DNA of 20,512 nt from an uncultured Bacilli bacterium (GCA_934132925.1 CAKPAL010000007.1:1-20512); one strand, 5' to 3'. Shown: positions 6,943-13,715, counted from the stretch's first letter. Translations and numbers: made by a program. Notes: generated by a model from the sequence alone, not told the origin.

Positions 6943-8028
6943 TTGAAAAAGAATAGGATTATACTTATTGTTGCTATTGTTTTACTTAGTTTATTTGGTC
7001 TTATTATGATTTATTCTGCTTCGAATGTATGGGCTAGTTATAAGTTTAATGATCCTTATAAATATTTAAAGACGCAGGGATTTTTTCTAATAGTAGGATA
7101 TATTCTTTTGTTTGTGGTATCTAGGGTACCTTATTCTTTATATAAAGATAAGGCTAATATTATATTTATTATATGTAGTATTTTGTTAGTTCTTGTTTTA
7201 ATACCTGGTATTGGTACAGTTAGAAATGGTAGTAGAAGTTGGTTTGGTATTGGTAGTTTTGGTATTCAGCCATCAGAGTTTACTAAACTTGGTCTTATTA
7301 TTTTTACTTCTAAATATTTAGCTAATAATAATAAGAGTATTAAAGATATTAAAAAGGGAGTACTTCCCATACTTGGTGTTATTTTGTTTGTTTTCTTTCT
7401 TATTATGTTAGAACCTGATTTTGGTACAGGTGTTGTTATTGTTATGACGATTGTTGTTTTATTGTTTGTTAGTGGTGTTAAGATGGGCTTTTTTGTTAAG
7501 ATTGGTGTTCTTGGATTAATTGGAATAGCAGTACTTGTTATCATTGCTCCTTATAGGATGCAAAGAATTGTTTCTTTTCTTAATCCTTGGAGTGATCCTT
7601 TAGGTAGTGGCTTTCAGATTATTCAGTCTTTATATGCAATTGGACCTGGTGGTTTATTAGGTCTTGGGTTCGGAAATTCTGTGCAAAAACATTTTTATTT
7701 ACCAGAACCACAGACGGATTTTATCTTTTCAATTATTAGTGAAGAGTTTGGCTTTATGGGTGTTTTGATAGTTACTTCATTGTTTATTACAATTATTTAT
7801 ATTGGATTTAAAATTGCTATGTCAATGGAGGATTTATTTGGTAAATATTTAGCTTTTGGTATTACTTTTGGTCTAGCTTTTCAAGCAATGCTTAATCTTA
7901 TGGTTGTTGTTGGTCTTATTCCTGTTACTGGTGTTACTCTTCCTTTTCTTTCTTATGGTGGTAGTAGTCTTCTTATTACTATGTGTAGTATGGGTATTTT
8001 ATTAAATATTAGTAGTAATTCTTCATAA
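6943..8028 (+). CDS. ftsW: FtsW-type SEDS peptidoglycan polymerase
   Basis: A 361-residue polytopic membrane protein (about ten helices) of the SEDS family, which polymerises lipid II glycan strands together with a class B penicillin-binding protein. Recognisable signatures are FGLIMIYSAS at the first helix, QPSEFTKLG, GFGNSVQKHFYLPEPQTDF and PVTGVTLPFLSYGGSS near the end. The Gly-Asn-Ser-x-Gln-Lys element and the N-terminal SAS favour FtsW (division) over RodA. The conserved Asp of the TDFIF segment is present, but the usual His of PEAHTDF is Gln. TTG 6943 is preferred as the start because AGGTGA (6932-6937) lies five bases upstream; GTG 6934 would overlap that site. It is preceded by a two-hairpin leader and followed by HD-domain genes with their own promoters. 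Confidence 0.85.
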   Translation: MKKNRIILIVAIVLLSLFGLIMIYSASNVWASYKFNDPYKYLKTQGFFLIVGYILLFVVSRVPYSLYKDKANIIFIICSILLVLVLIPGIGTVRNGSRSWFGIGSFGIQPSEFTKLGLIIFTSKYLANNNKSIKDIKKGVLPILGVILFVFFLIMLEPDFGTGVVIVMTIVVLLFVSGVKMGFFVKIGVLGLIGIAVLVIIAPYRMQRIVSFLNPWSDPLGSGFQIIQSLYAIGPGGLLGLGFGNSVQKHFYLPEPQTDFIFSIISEEFGFMGVLIVTSLFITIIYIGFKIAMSMEDLFGKYLAFGITFGLAFQAMLNLMVVVGLIPVTGVTLPFLSYGGSSLLITMCSMGILLNISSNSS

Positions 8029-8047
8029 GATATGTTATAATATAGAA
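8005..8047 (+). repeat. Duplicated segment, original copy (ftsW end plus promoter)
   Basis: This segment covers the last ftsW codons (NISSNSS, stop) and the promoter of the first HD gene. It matches 8645-8687 at 34 of 43 positions without gaps. Confidence 0.8.
8033..8041 (+). promoter_or_regulatory. Extended -10 promoter of the first HD gene
   Basis: TGTTATAAT (TG-n-TATAAT) lies 25 nt upstream of the start codon, just after the ftsW stop. No good -35 is seen, as is common for extended -10 promoters. Confidence 0.6.
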
Positions 8048-8066
8048 CTACAAGAGGGAGAAATTT

Positions 8067-8612
8067 ATGAATATAGAAAAGATATTAAATAGTACTGATG
8101 TAGTAATGAAAATAAATCAAAATATGGATACTTTACTTTATTGTATACCAGAAATAGAAAACATGATAGGATTTGATCAAAAACATCCACATCATCATTA
8201 TGATTTATGGAATCATACTCTTTTGGCACTTTATATGGCTGAAGAAAATGGCTTTTTTGGTTATGATGTGAGACTTGCTTTATTACTGCACGATATAGGT
8301 AAGCCTGTATGTTTTGTTGATGGTGATATTCGTCATTATCATAATCATTCAATATATTCTGCACAAATAGCACAAAAGTTTTTGGAAAAAACTAAATATA
8401 CAAAGGAGTTTAACAATAGGGTGTTATTTTTAATTAAGAATCATGATTATCCAATATCGGATAATTTAATTAAGAAAAATCTAGAATTGGCAAGAAAATT
8501 ATATGAGGTACAATATTGTGATTCGTTGGCTCATAATCCAAAGTATTTAAAAAAAAGACTAGATTATTTAAGTGATGTAAAAATAAAATTGATTAAAAGA
8601 AGTATAAATTAA
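8067..8612 (+). CDS. HD-domain protein, catalytic-looking copy
   Basis: A 181-residue stand-alone HD-superfamily protein, probably a metal-dependent phosphohydrolase. Candidate metal ligands are His50 (DLWNHTLLAL), His75-Asp76 (LLHDIGKP), His92/His94 (HYHNHS) and His126 (KNHD). The order and spacing resemble the HD domain joined to bacterial CCA-adding enzymes and related nucleotidyltransferases, here without a nucleotidyltransferase part. The family is known, but the substrate cannot be predicted; nucleotides or RNA 2',3'-phosphates are possible. The start is supported by GAGGGAG ahead of ATG 8067. The gene has its own extended -10 promoter and a terminator overlapping its end. The gene at 8713 is a tandem paralogue. 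Confidence 0.8.
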   Translation: MNIEKILNSTDVVMKINQNMDTLLYCIPEIENMIGFDQKHPHHHYDLWNHTLLALYMAEENGFFGYDVRLALLLHDIGKPVCFVDGDIRHYHNHSIYSAQIAQKFLEKTKYTKEFNNRVLFLIKNHDYPISDNLIKKNLELARKLYEVQYCDSLAHNPKYLKKRLDYLSDVKIKLIKRSIN

Positions 8613-8632
8613 ATAGTTTACTTCTTTATTTT
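8597..8632 (+). terminator. Intrinsic terminator of the first HD gene
   Basis: AAGAAGTA (8597-8604) pairs with TACTTCTT (8619-8626), eight perfect pairs, followed by a T-rich run. The left arm lies inside the last codons. Confidence 0.6.
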
Positions 8633-8644
8633 ATTATAATAAAA

Positions 8645-8687
8645 AATATTAGTAGCAATTTTTCTTGAAGTGTGTTATAATATGTAA
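8645..8687 (+). repeat. Duplicated segment, second copy with an ftsW tail relic
   Basis: This matches 8005-8047 at 34 of 43 positions. In the corresponding frame it still reads NISSNFS and a stop, a relic of the ftsW C-terminus. It carries the extended -10 promoter TGTTATAAT (8673-8681) of the second HD gene. It shows that the duplication included the ftsW 3' end. Confidence 0.8.
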
Positions 8688-8712
8688 TCACTGGAAAGGA
8701 AGGAAAATTTTT

Positions 8713-9261
8713 ATGTTTTTAGAAGAAATTTTAAGTGGAGAGAATGTAGTAGCTAATATTAATGAAAATATGGATAAGATATTATCTTATATTCCAGAAA
8801 TTTCTTTTATTGTTAACTTTGATCAAAAGGATCCAGAACATCAATTAGATTTATGGAATCATACTTTACTTGCTCTTTATTATTCTGATGATGAGTTAGA
8901 TGTAAGACTTGCTTTATTATTTCATGATATTAGTAAGCCTTATGTTTATAAAGATTATAAGAATAGGGGTAAAAAATATAGTAACTTAGCAGAAGAATCT
9001 GCTAGAATGGCTAGATTTATTCTTAAAAGATTAGGTTTTGATAGTACTTTAATTAGTAGAGTTGTATATTTGATTAATAATTATGATAAAAGAATTGGTA
9101 ATAATTTGATTTTTAGTGACATTGAAGTTGCAAATAAATTACTTAAGGTTCAATATTGTAATGCTATTGCTCATAATCCTAATTTTTTTGAGAAGAAAAA
9201 ACCTTATTTAACTACTGTTAAACAAAAAATAAAAAGAGAAGAAAAAAGATTATGTTATTAG
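8713..9261 (+). CDS. HD-domain protein, degenerate tandem paralogue
   Basis: A 182-residue paralogue of the 8067 gene, with the same order of features: an N-terminal helix, DLWNHTLLALY around His50, FHDISKP (His71-Asp72), and a C-terminal KVQYCNAIAHNP parallel to EVQYCDSLAHNP. Several metal ligands of the first copy are lost: HNHS becomes SNLA and KNHD becomes NNYD, and the Gly of HDIGKP is Ser. It may therefore be a pseudo-enzyme, or a partner that regulates or dimerises with the first copy. ATG 8713 is chosen because AAAGGAAGGA (8695-8704) lies upstream; an in-frame ATG at 8665 would start inside the promoter. The reading frame is intact, which suggests it is still selected. Confidence 0.75.
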   Translation: MFLEEILSGENVVANINENMDKILSYIPEISFIVNFDQKDPEHQLDLWNHTLLALYYSDDELDVRLALLFHDISKPYVYKDYKNRGKKYSNLAEESARMARFILKRLGFDSTLISRVVYLINNYDKRIGNNLIFSDIEVANKLLKVQYCNAIAHNPNFFEKKKPYLTTVKQKIKREEKRLCY

Positions 9262-9280
9262 TCTTATTTCTTCTTTTTTT
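9238..9280. terminator. Bidirectional terminator between convergent genes
   Basis: GAAGAAAAAAGA (9238-9249) pairs with TCTTATTTCTTC (9262-9273) with one mismatch. T runs follow on the plus strand (9274-9280), and A-rich sequence on the other side gives a U run for the minus strand. The stem overlaps the ends of both genes. Confidence 0.65.
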
Positions 9281-9797
9281 CAAATGTTGATAATACTTTG
9301 GCTGTTAGATATACTATTTTGTGATTATTATTGATGGCTATTCTTTTACAAAAGGCTTTTCCGCCGATGGTTAAGGCTGCTATTAAAGCAGTTACAATAA
9401 GACCGGTGTAGAAGATATTTAAGTTATAGGTATTTGCAAGAGAGGCTGCTACTGATACACCAGCAGATCCAGATACAATACCACATATATCACCAATTAC
9501 ATCATTACAAAAGGATGATACTTTATCGGCATTCTTTTTAAATGATACGGCTTTTTTTGCTCCTTTTATTTTTTTTGAACTCATAGCATGAAGTGGTTCT
9601 TCATTACTTGATGTTACTGCTACACCAATCATATCAAATATTATTCCTATTAAAATAAAAATTATTAGAATGATGATACCTATTATGATAGATACGGAAG
9701 GCATTATTGATTCTGATATGAATGAGAAGAGTAACGAGATAAAGAAGGCTAAAAATGTTACTATTATGGGCCAAGTATTTCTTTTTTTCTTTTTCAT
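9264..9797 (-). CDS. oapA: CorB/DUF21-like four-helix membrane protein, candidate OapA
   Basis: A 177-residue membrane protein with four predicted helices (about 9-30, 33-57, 104-122, 127-148) and basic ends. Between helices 2 and 3 lies a conserved-looking segment: Asp55, SSNEEPLHAMSSKK (63-76), a Lys-rich stretch, then FCNDVIGDICG (96-106). This resembles the membrane domain of CNNM/CorB magnesium transporters without CBS domains, and I recall such short proteins being annotated as CorB-like. The gene begins directly downstream of, and in line with, a structured RNA of about 605 nt. That is the arrangement of OLE RNA and its membrane partner OapA, which is linked to magnesium and stress responses. 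AAAGGA precedes ATG 9797. Expression may need read-through of the RNA terminator or an unseen promoter. The OapA identity is an inference from both protein and context. Confidence 0.7.
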   Translation of the reverse strand: MKKKKRNTWPIIVTFLAFFISLLFSFISESIMPSVSIIIGIIILIIFILIGIIFDMIGVAVTSSNEEPLHAMSSKKIKGAKKAVSFKKNADKVSSFCNDVIGDICGIVSGSAGVSVAASLANTYNLNIFYTGLIVTALIAALTIGGKAFCKRIAINNNHKIVYLTAKVLSTFEKKKK

Positions 9798-9814
9798 GAT
9801 ATTCCTTTCTATAA

Positions 9815-9842
9815 TTATAATAAAAAGGCCTTTTGGGCCTTT
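9815..9842 (-). terminator. Intrinsic terminator of the large ncRNA
   Basis: On the minus strand AAAGGCC (9842-9836) pairs with GGCCTTT (9830-9824), seven perfect pairs with three G-C, followed by a U-rich run. It ends about 20 nt before the membrane protein start, so any co-transcription would rely on read-through. Confidence 0.85.
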
Positions 9843-10424
9843 ACTTCATAAAATGGCAATTTCTATAGTTAACTTTATGTCTTAGGTCAAGTAGGATTTC
9901 CCTATCTTCTACTAATTCGTTACCAAATTAGTGGTTTCCCTTTAAAGAAGATAATATATTGTTACCAGATATATGACTTGATTACCACTTAGTACATACT
10001 GTAATCCCATAGAAATGTCACTCTAGGAGATTTCCTCAAGCAATTATCTTACTATTAATTCTTTTTTGCAAATATAGTTTCAAATCGCAATATTAGATAA
10101 AGTTAGCTACGCTATATCTAACTGATCAATTATTCCCTATATTCACTCAAGACAAGCTACGCTACTCGTAAGTTTCCCCACATAGTAGGTTCAAGCCTAG
10201 TTCGTATTCATGTTCTTATCACAAAAAACACAAAGATAGGTCTCCACGGAGATTGGGGTAGTATCATATGCCATTATGACCGCCCAAAAACCTTACCTTC
10301 CAGCATCCACCCTAAGCTGGGCGCATAAAGCAAACACCAGAAGTTTCACAGATATGCTCTTTAGTGAGCTTTTAGGTTCACCTTCATAGTAAGTTAAATT
10401 GACTAGAATAATGTGCCATCACAT
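9820..10424 (-). ncRNA. Structured noncoding RNA of ~605 nt, candidate OLE RNA
   Basis: A near-consensus minus-strand promoter (10431-10460) and an intrinsic terminator (9815-9842) bracket about 605 nt with no supported ORF and less AT bias than its surroundings. Nested long-range helices join the ends: ATGGCA/TGCCAT (10414-10419 with 9853-9858), TTCTA/TAGAA (10404-10408 with 9861-9865) and TTAACTT/AAGTTAA (10391-10397 with 9869-9875). Inside are CGCCCA/TGGGCG (10281-10286/10318-10323), TTAGATA/TATCTAA (10093-10099/10115-10121), TCAAGT/ACTTGA (9887-9892/9976-9981), TATCTTCT/AGAAGATA (9903-9910/9946-9953) and several small hairpins. One helix (10152-10156/10165-10169) works only on the minus strand, where A-C becomes G-U. 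Length, structure and the downstream CorB-like membrane gene match OLE RNA. ROOL, or a new class, remains possible. tmRNA, RNase P and 6S signatures are absent. Confidence 0.75.
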
Positions 10425-10430
10425 GTATTA

Positions 10431-10460
10431 ATTATAACAAAATCCTTTTATTTTGTCAAA
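10431..10460 (-). promoter_or_regulatory. Strong sigma-A promoter of the ncRNA
   Basis: On the minus strand TTGACA (about 10460-10455) and TATAAT (10436-10431), both exact consensus hexamers, are spaced by 17-18 nt. The predicted start is near 10424, a few bases before the 5' closing helix of the RNA. Confidence 0.88.
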
Positions 10461-10480
10461 TTACTTACTATATTATATGC

Positions 10481-10512
10481 AAAATACTAATCTTTTTTGA
10501 TTAGTATTTTTT
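10481..10512 (-). terminator. Intrinsic terminator after the permease gene
   Basis: AAAATACTAATC and GATTAGTATTTT form a 12-bp perfect stem around six A on the minus strand, with the permease stop codon inside. The terminal U run is short on the minus strand and longer on the plus strand, so it may act in both directions. Confidence 0.6.
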
Positions 10513-11278
10513 CTATATAACTAACAATTATATACATTAGGTAAGAGACTATCATTAATATTATTATACCAGAAATAACAAGATTTAAGTTGAATACTTG
10601 GGATCCATAGTTTATTAGATATCCTATACCTTGTTTAGATACAAGAAATTCTCCCATAATGACACCAATTAGAGTCATACTTATATTTATTTTTAGACTA
10701 CTTATGATAGTTTGATAACTACTTGGTAGTATGACTAATTTAAATATTTGGTATTTAGTTGCAGAGAACGATTTTAGTAAGTTTATTTTATTTTTATCAG
10801 TAGAGATAAAACCATTATAAACAGTCATTATTGTTACTATTACAGATATTAGAAGAGCCATTATTATTATTGATTTGATATTGGCTCCAAAAAAGATTAT
10901 TATTATTGGTCCTAAGGCTATTTTTGGTAGGCTATTTGTTATTGTTAAATAGGGATCTATTACTTTATATAAGAAATTGGAATACCAAAGAATGATAGCA
11001 ATAATGATACCAATAATGGTTCCTAAACCAAATGATATTATTGTTTCGTATATTGTAGTCCAAATATTATTAAATAAATTGTTATCATTATATAAGGTTA
11101 TAATTGTTTTTACGACATTACTAGGTGATGATGTAATAAAAGTGTTTATTATTTTGAAATCTGCGAGTAATTGCCATGCTATTATGATAGTGGCTAAAAT
11201 GGCTATTTGCATAAGTAAGATTAATATTTTTCTTTTCTTTTTCTTTTTTAAATATTGTTTATGTTCATTACTATACAT
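10487..11278 (-). CDS. ABC importer permease, SsuC/TauC/ThiX-like
   Basis: A 263-residue inner-membrane permease with about six helices. The binding-protein-dependent transport motif for ATPase contact is LLKSFSATKYQIFKLVILPS, a diverged EAA loop in which the usual Gly is not obvious. The start is set at ATG 11278, which overlaps the end of the ATPase gene by 8 nt and has AAGGA upstream. Longer starts would run far into the ATPase gene. It is the third gene of the binding protein-ATPase-permease operon and ends in a hairpin terminator. The family imports sulfonates, taurine, thiamine precursors, riboflavin and similar small organics; the substrate here is not determined. Confidence 0.85.
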   Translation of the reverse strand: MYSNEHKQYLKKKKKRKILILLMQIAILATIIIAWQLLADFKIINTFITSSPSNVVKTIITLYNDNNLFNNIWTTIYETIISFGLGTIIGIIIAIILWYSNFLYKVIDPYLTITNSLPKIALGPIIIIFFGANIKSIIIMALLISVIVTIMTVYNGFISTDKNKINLLKSFSATKYQIFKLVILPSSYQTIISSLKINISMTLIGVIMGEFLVSKQGIGYLINYGSQVFNLNLVISGIIILMIVSYLMYIIVSYIEKILIKKD

Positions 11279-12032
11279 GGATATCAATATCCTTCCATAT
11301 ATCATTGTAGTAAAATCTAAATTCTTTTTGATTTCTATTACTTGTTGGAGATGATTTATTTTCCATTTCAATATTGTATATTTTTTTTACTTTAGCTGGT
11401 CTATTGGTTAAGACAATTACACGATCTGCCATTGAGATTGCTTCTGCTATATCATGAGTGATCATGATAGTGGTCTTTTTTTCTTTTTTTATTATCTTCC
11501 ACACATCATCTGAGACTGCTAATCTTGTTTGATAATCTAAGGCTGAAAATGGTTCATCTAAAAGGAGAATATCTGGATCTATTGCTAGAGTTCTTATGAG
11601 GGCTGCTCTTTGTTTCATACCTCCTGATAGATTATTGGGATATTTATAGATAAAATCTTCTAATCCATAAGTTTTTAGTAAGTTTATTACTTTGTTTTTG
11701 CTGTCTTTGGTAATATTTTTTTCTACTTTTAATCCTAGTAAGGCATTATCTAGAATATTAAGCCAAGGGAATAGGGTATCGTTTTGTAGCATGTAACCCA
11801 TTTTGGCTTTGCCTTTTGGGAAAGTTATGGTTCCATCTGATTCTTTTTCTAAACCACATAATATGGAAAGTAGGGTAGTTTTGCCACAACCGGATGGACC
11901 GACAATGGCTACAAACTCTCCTTCCTTAATATTTATGTTGAGATTTTTAATAGCAGTTATTTCACTGGTATTTGTATGATATATTTTTGATAGATTATTT
12001 ATTATTAATATATCATTTGAAGTATTTTCCAT
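11271..12032 (-). CDS. ABC importer ATPase, SsuB/TauB/ThiZ-like
   Basis: A 253-residue ATP-binding subunit with all catalytic motifs: Walker A GPSGCGKTT (45-53), the Q-loop in GYMLQNDTLFPW (79-90), signature LSGGM (135-139), Walker B ILLLDE (155-160) and switch His193 (ITHDIAEA). Its nearest relatives are the nitrate/sulfonate/taurine-type import ATPases. ATG 12032 lies 20 nt inside the binding-protein gene and has no clear ribosome binding site, so it is probably translated by coupling. The 3' end overlaps the permease by 8 nt. Confidence 0.92.
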   Translation of the reverse strand: MENTSNDILIINNLSKIYHTNTSEITAIKNLNINIKEGEFVAIVGPSGCGKTTLLSILCGLEKESDGTITFPKGKAKMGYMLQNDTLFPWLNILDNALLGLKVEKNITKDSKNKVINLLKTYGLEDFIYKYPNNLSGGMKQRAALIRTLAIDPDILLLDEPFSALDYQTRLAVSDDVWKIIKKEKKTTIMITHDIAEAISMADRVIVLTNRPAKVKKIYNIEMENKSSPTSNRNQKEFRFYYNDIWKDIDIHV

Positions 12033-13008
12033 ATATTAACTTATCGTATGGAGCATATTCTTCTAATTCACCAGCGGCAATCATAATATCTTGAATATGT
12101 TTCCATTCCTCTTCATTAATATTTATAGTCTCTCTCCATGCATCACTCTTTTTATATCTATCTACCATGGTGATTAAATCATTTAACGCTGTATCTGGGA
12201 AGAAACTAACTATACTTTTGGCTATTGTTTCAGGATCATTTTCTTCGACGAATTTAAGTCCTTTATCAATAGCTTTAGAGAATCCTTCTATTATGGTTGG
12301 ATTCTTTTCTATATAACTTTTTTTAGCGGCATAGGCTGTATATGGAACAGCTCCTCCATACTCACCAACATAAGCTACAACATATCCTAATCCTTCTTTT
12401 TCTACGGAAGTTGCATTTGGTTCAAATAGGGTAACGAAGTCACCAGTTCCTCCAATAAATGCTCCTTGCATAGCGGCAAAAGCTATAGATGTATCTATTG
12501 TTAAGTCTTTTTTAGGATCAATGCCATTTTGCCTTAATGCCCATTCAAATGTCATCTCTGGCATGCCGGCAACTCTACCTCCAATAACGGTTTTACCTTT
12601 TAAGTCATTTAAGGTAAAATTATCTATTTTTTCTCTTGAAACGAGAAAGGCTCCATCCCTTTTTGTTAGGGCTGCAAAAACTTGTGGGTAATCTTCTTCA
12701 CCACCATTGTATACATATATTGTTGCTTCGGTACCAGAAAAGCCGATATTAACATCTCCTGATAAAACAGCTGACATAACGGCATCTGCTCCTGGGGTTA
12801 GGGTAAGATCAATGTCTATTCCTTCTTCTTTAAAGTAACCCTCTGATATGGCAGCATATTGTGGAGCATAGAAGATACTGTGGGCAACTTCTGCTACCTT
12901 TACTTTTGTTAGATTAGAATTATTATTATCTTTTTTAGTTATTATGCCAAATATAACAGCGGCAATTACTATTAGAAATAATATAATACTAACTAATGTT
13001 CTTTTCAT
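12013..13008 (-). CDS. ABC importer substrate-binding protein, NMT1/SsuA/ThiY-like
   Basis: A 331-residue periplasmic-type binding protein of the NMT1/THI5-like fold. The family-typical N-terminal stretch SIFYAPQYAAISEGYFKEEG (44-63) is followed by a GDVNIGF segment. It delivers a small organic ligand to the permease and ATPase encoded downstream. There is a hydrophobic N-terminal segment (about 5-24) but no lipobox Cys, so it is probably anchored by an uncleaved helix or cleaved without lipidation; most Gram-positive relatives are lipoproteins. The start has AGGAGG just upstream. The leader is too short for a TPP or FMN riboswitch, so the substrate is not indicated by regulation. The gene ends in TGA. 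Confidence 0.9.
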   Translation of the reverse strand: MKRTLVSIILFLIVIAAVIFGIITKKDNNNSNLTKVKVAEVAHSIFYAPQYAAISEGYFKEEGIDIDLTLTPGADAVMSAVLSGDVNIGFSGTEATIYVYNGGEEDYPQVFAALTKRDGAFLVSREKIDNFTLNDLKGKTVIGGRVAGMPEMTFEWALRQNGIDPKKDLTIDTSIAFAAMQGAFIGGTGDFVTLFEPNATSVEKEGLGYVVAYVGEYGGAVPYTAYAAKKSYIEKNPTIIEGFSKAIDKGLKFVEENDPETIAKSIVSFFPDTALNDLITMVDRYKKSDAWRETININEEEWKHIQDIMIAAGELEEYAPYDKLIYGKYFK

Positions 13009-13033
13009 AAAAAAACCTCCTTAATTCATAGTT

Positions 13034-13039
13034 ATTATA
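13034..13039 (-). promoter_or_regulatory. -10 element of the importer operon
   Basis: TATAAT on the minus strand about 25 nt before the binding-protein start. The sequence about 17 nt upstream (TACAAC) is a poor -35. Confidence 0.4.
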
Positions 13040-13092
13040 TTCTTTGCTATGATTATGTTGTAGGCTTTTTGTGATTTAGTTTTGTTTATATG

Positions 13093-13124
13093 CATAATAA
13101 AAAATAGGATAGTTAGTCCTATTT
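13093..13124 (-). terminator. Terminator of the tRNA-Arg gene
   Basis: AAATAGGA (minus strand, 13124-13117) pairs with TCCTATTT (13109-13102), eight perfect pairs, followed by a U-rich run. Confidence 0.75.
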
Positions 13125-13135
13125 GCTTTTAAATT

Positions 13136-13212
13136 TGGTGCGCCCAGTAGGAGTCGAACCCACAACCTTTTGGTCCGTAGCCAAACGCTCTATCCAGTTG
13201 AGCTATGGGCGC
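13136..13212 (-). tRNA. tRNA-Arg (anticodon ACG), CCA encoded
   Basis: Perfect seven-pair acceptor stem GCGCCCA/TGGGCGC, discriminator A and encoded CCA. Anticodon stem TTTGG/CCAAA holds loop CTACGGA, giving anticodon ACG (read as ICG). The T arm contains GGTTCGACTCC. Confidence 0.97.
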
Positions 13213-13233
13213 AATTTTTCTTGATACATTGAT

Positions 13234-13262
13234 AGTATATAGCAAAAATTAAAAAAAATCAA
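13234..13262 (-). promoter_or_regulatory. Promoter of tRNA-Arg
   Basis: Minus strand TTGATT (13262-13257), 17-nt spacer, TATACT (13239-13234). Confidence 0.7.
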
Positions 13263-13290
13263 TTATTTTTAATAAAATTACAAAAAAAGG

Positions 13291-13319
13291 TTGTCAAATG
13301 TGAAAAAATGTTATATAAT
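13291..13319 (+). promoter_or_regulatory. Promoter of the five-tRNA operon
   Basis: TTGTCA (13291-13296), 17-nt spacer, TATAAT (13314-13319). The first tRNA begins 26 nt after the -10. Confidence 0.85.
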
Positions 13320-13344
13320 TAACTAGTCAACAGCAAAAATATAT

Positions 13345-13433
13345 GCCTGAGTGGCGGAATAGGTAGACGCACAGGACTTAAAATCCTGCGAGATTTAACC
13401 CTCGTGTCGGTTCAAGTCCGACCTCAGGCACCA
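13345..13433 (+). tRNA. tRNA-Leu (anticodon TAA)
   Basis: Acceptor GCCTGAG pairs with CTCAGGC, with encoded ACCA. Anticodon stem CAGGA/TCCTG holds loop CTTAAAA. A long variable arm, as expected for a class II tRNA, is present. Confidence 0.97.
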
Positions 13434-13440
13434 ATTTATT

Positions 13441-13533
13441 GGAGGAATACCCAAGTCTGGTTGAAGGGACTGGTCTTGAAAACCAGGAGGTCGCGAAAGT
13501 GGCGCAGGGGTTCGAATCCCTTTTCCTCCGCCA
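13441..13533 (+). tRNA. tRNA-Ser (anticodon TGA)
   Basis: Acceptor GGAGGAA pairs with TTCCTCC, discriminator G, encoded CCA. Anticodon stem CTGGT/ACCAG holds loop CTTGAAA. The variable arm is long, as in class II serine tRNAs. Confidence 0.97.
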
Positions 13534-13553
13534 TATTTGTTTATCAATTTTAT

Positions 13554-13630
<77 letters not shown>

Positions 13631-13631
13631 T

Positions 13632-13707
13632 GGTTCCGTGGTGTAGTGGTTATCACGTTTGCCTGTCACGCAAAAGATCGCGGGTTCAACTCCCGTCGGA
13701 ACCGCCA
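13632..13707 (+). tRNA. tRNA-Asp (anticodon GTC)
   Basis: Acceptor GGTTCCG with CGGAACC, discriminator G, encoded CCA. Anticodon stem TTTGC/GCAAA holds loop CTGTCAC. Confidence 0.97.
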
Positions 13708-13715
13708 TTTATTTT

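Noticed and set aside
7266..7544. Minus-strand ORF inside ftsW
   Set aside because: Antisense shadow of a clear membrane-protein gene.
8065..8373. Minus-strand ORF over the first HD gene
   Set aside because: Shadow of the conserved HD-domain frame, with His/Tyr-rich nonsense composition.
9670..9885. Plus-strand ORF across the OapA-like gene start and the ncRNA end
   Set aside because: Antisense to a better-supported gene, runs through a terminator, and has no ribosome binding site.
9820..10424. tmRNA, RNase P RNA or 6S RNA as the identity of the large ncRNA
   Set aside because: No tRNA-like ends with CCA or tag ORF, none of the conserved RNase P blocks in the right order, and far too long for 6S RNA.
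10977..11354. Plus-strand ORF over the permease gene
   Set aside because: Shadow of the conserved permease and ATPase end on the other strand.
13009..13092. TPP or FMN riboswitch before the importer operon
   Set aside because: The leader from the likely -10 to the start codon is too short and lacks the conserved motifs.
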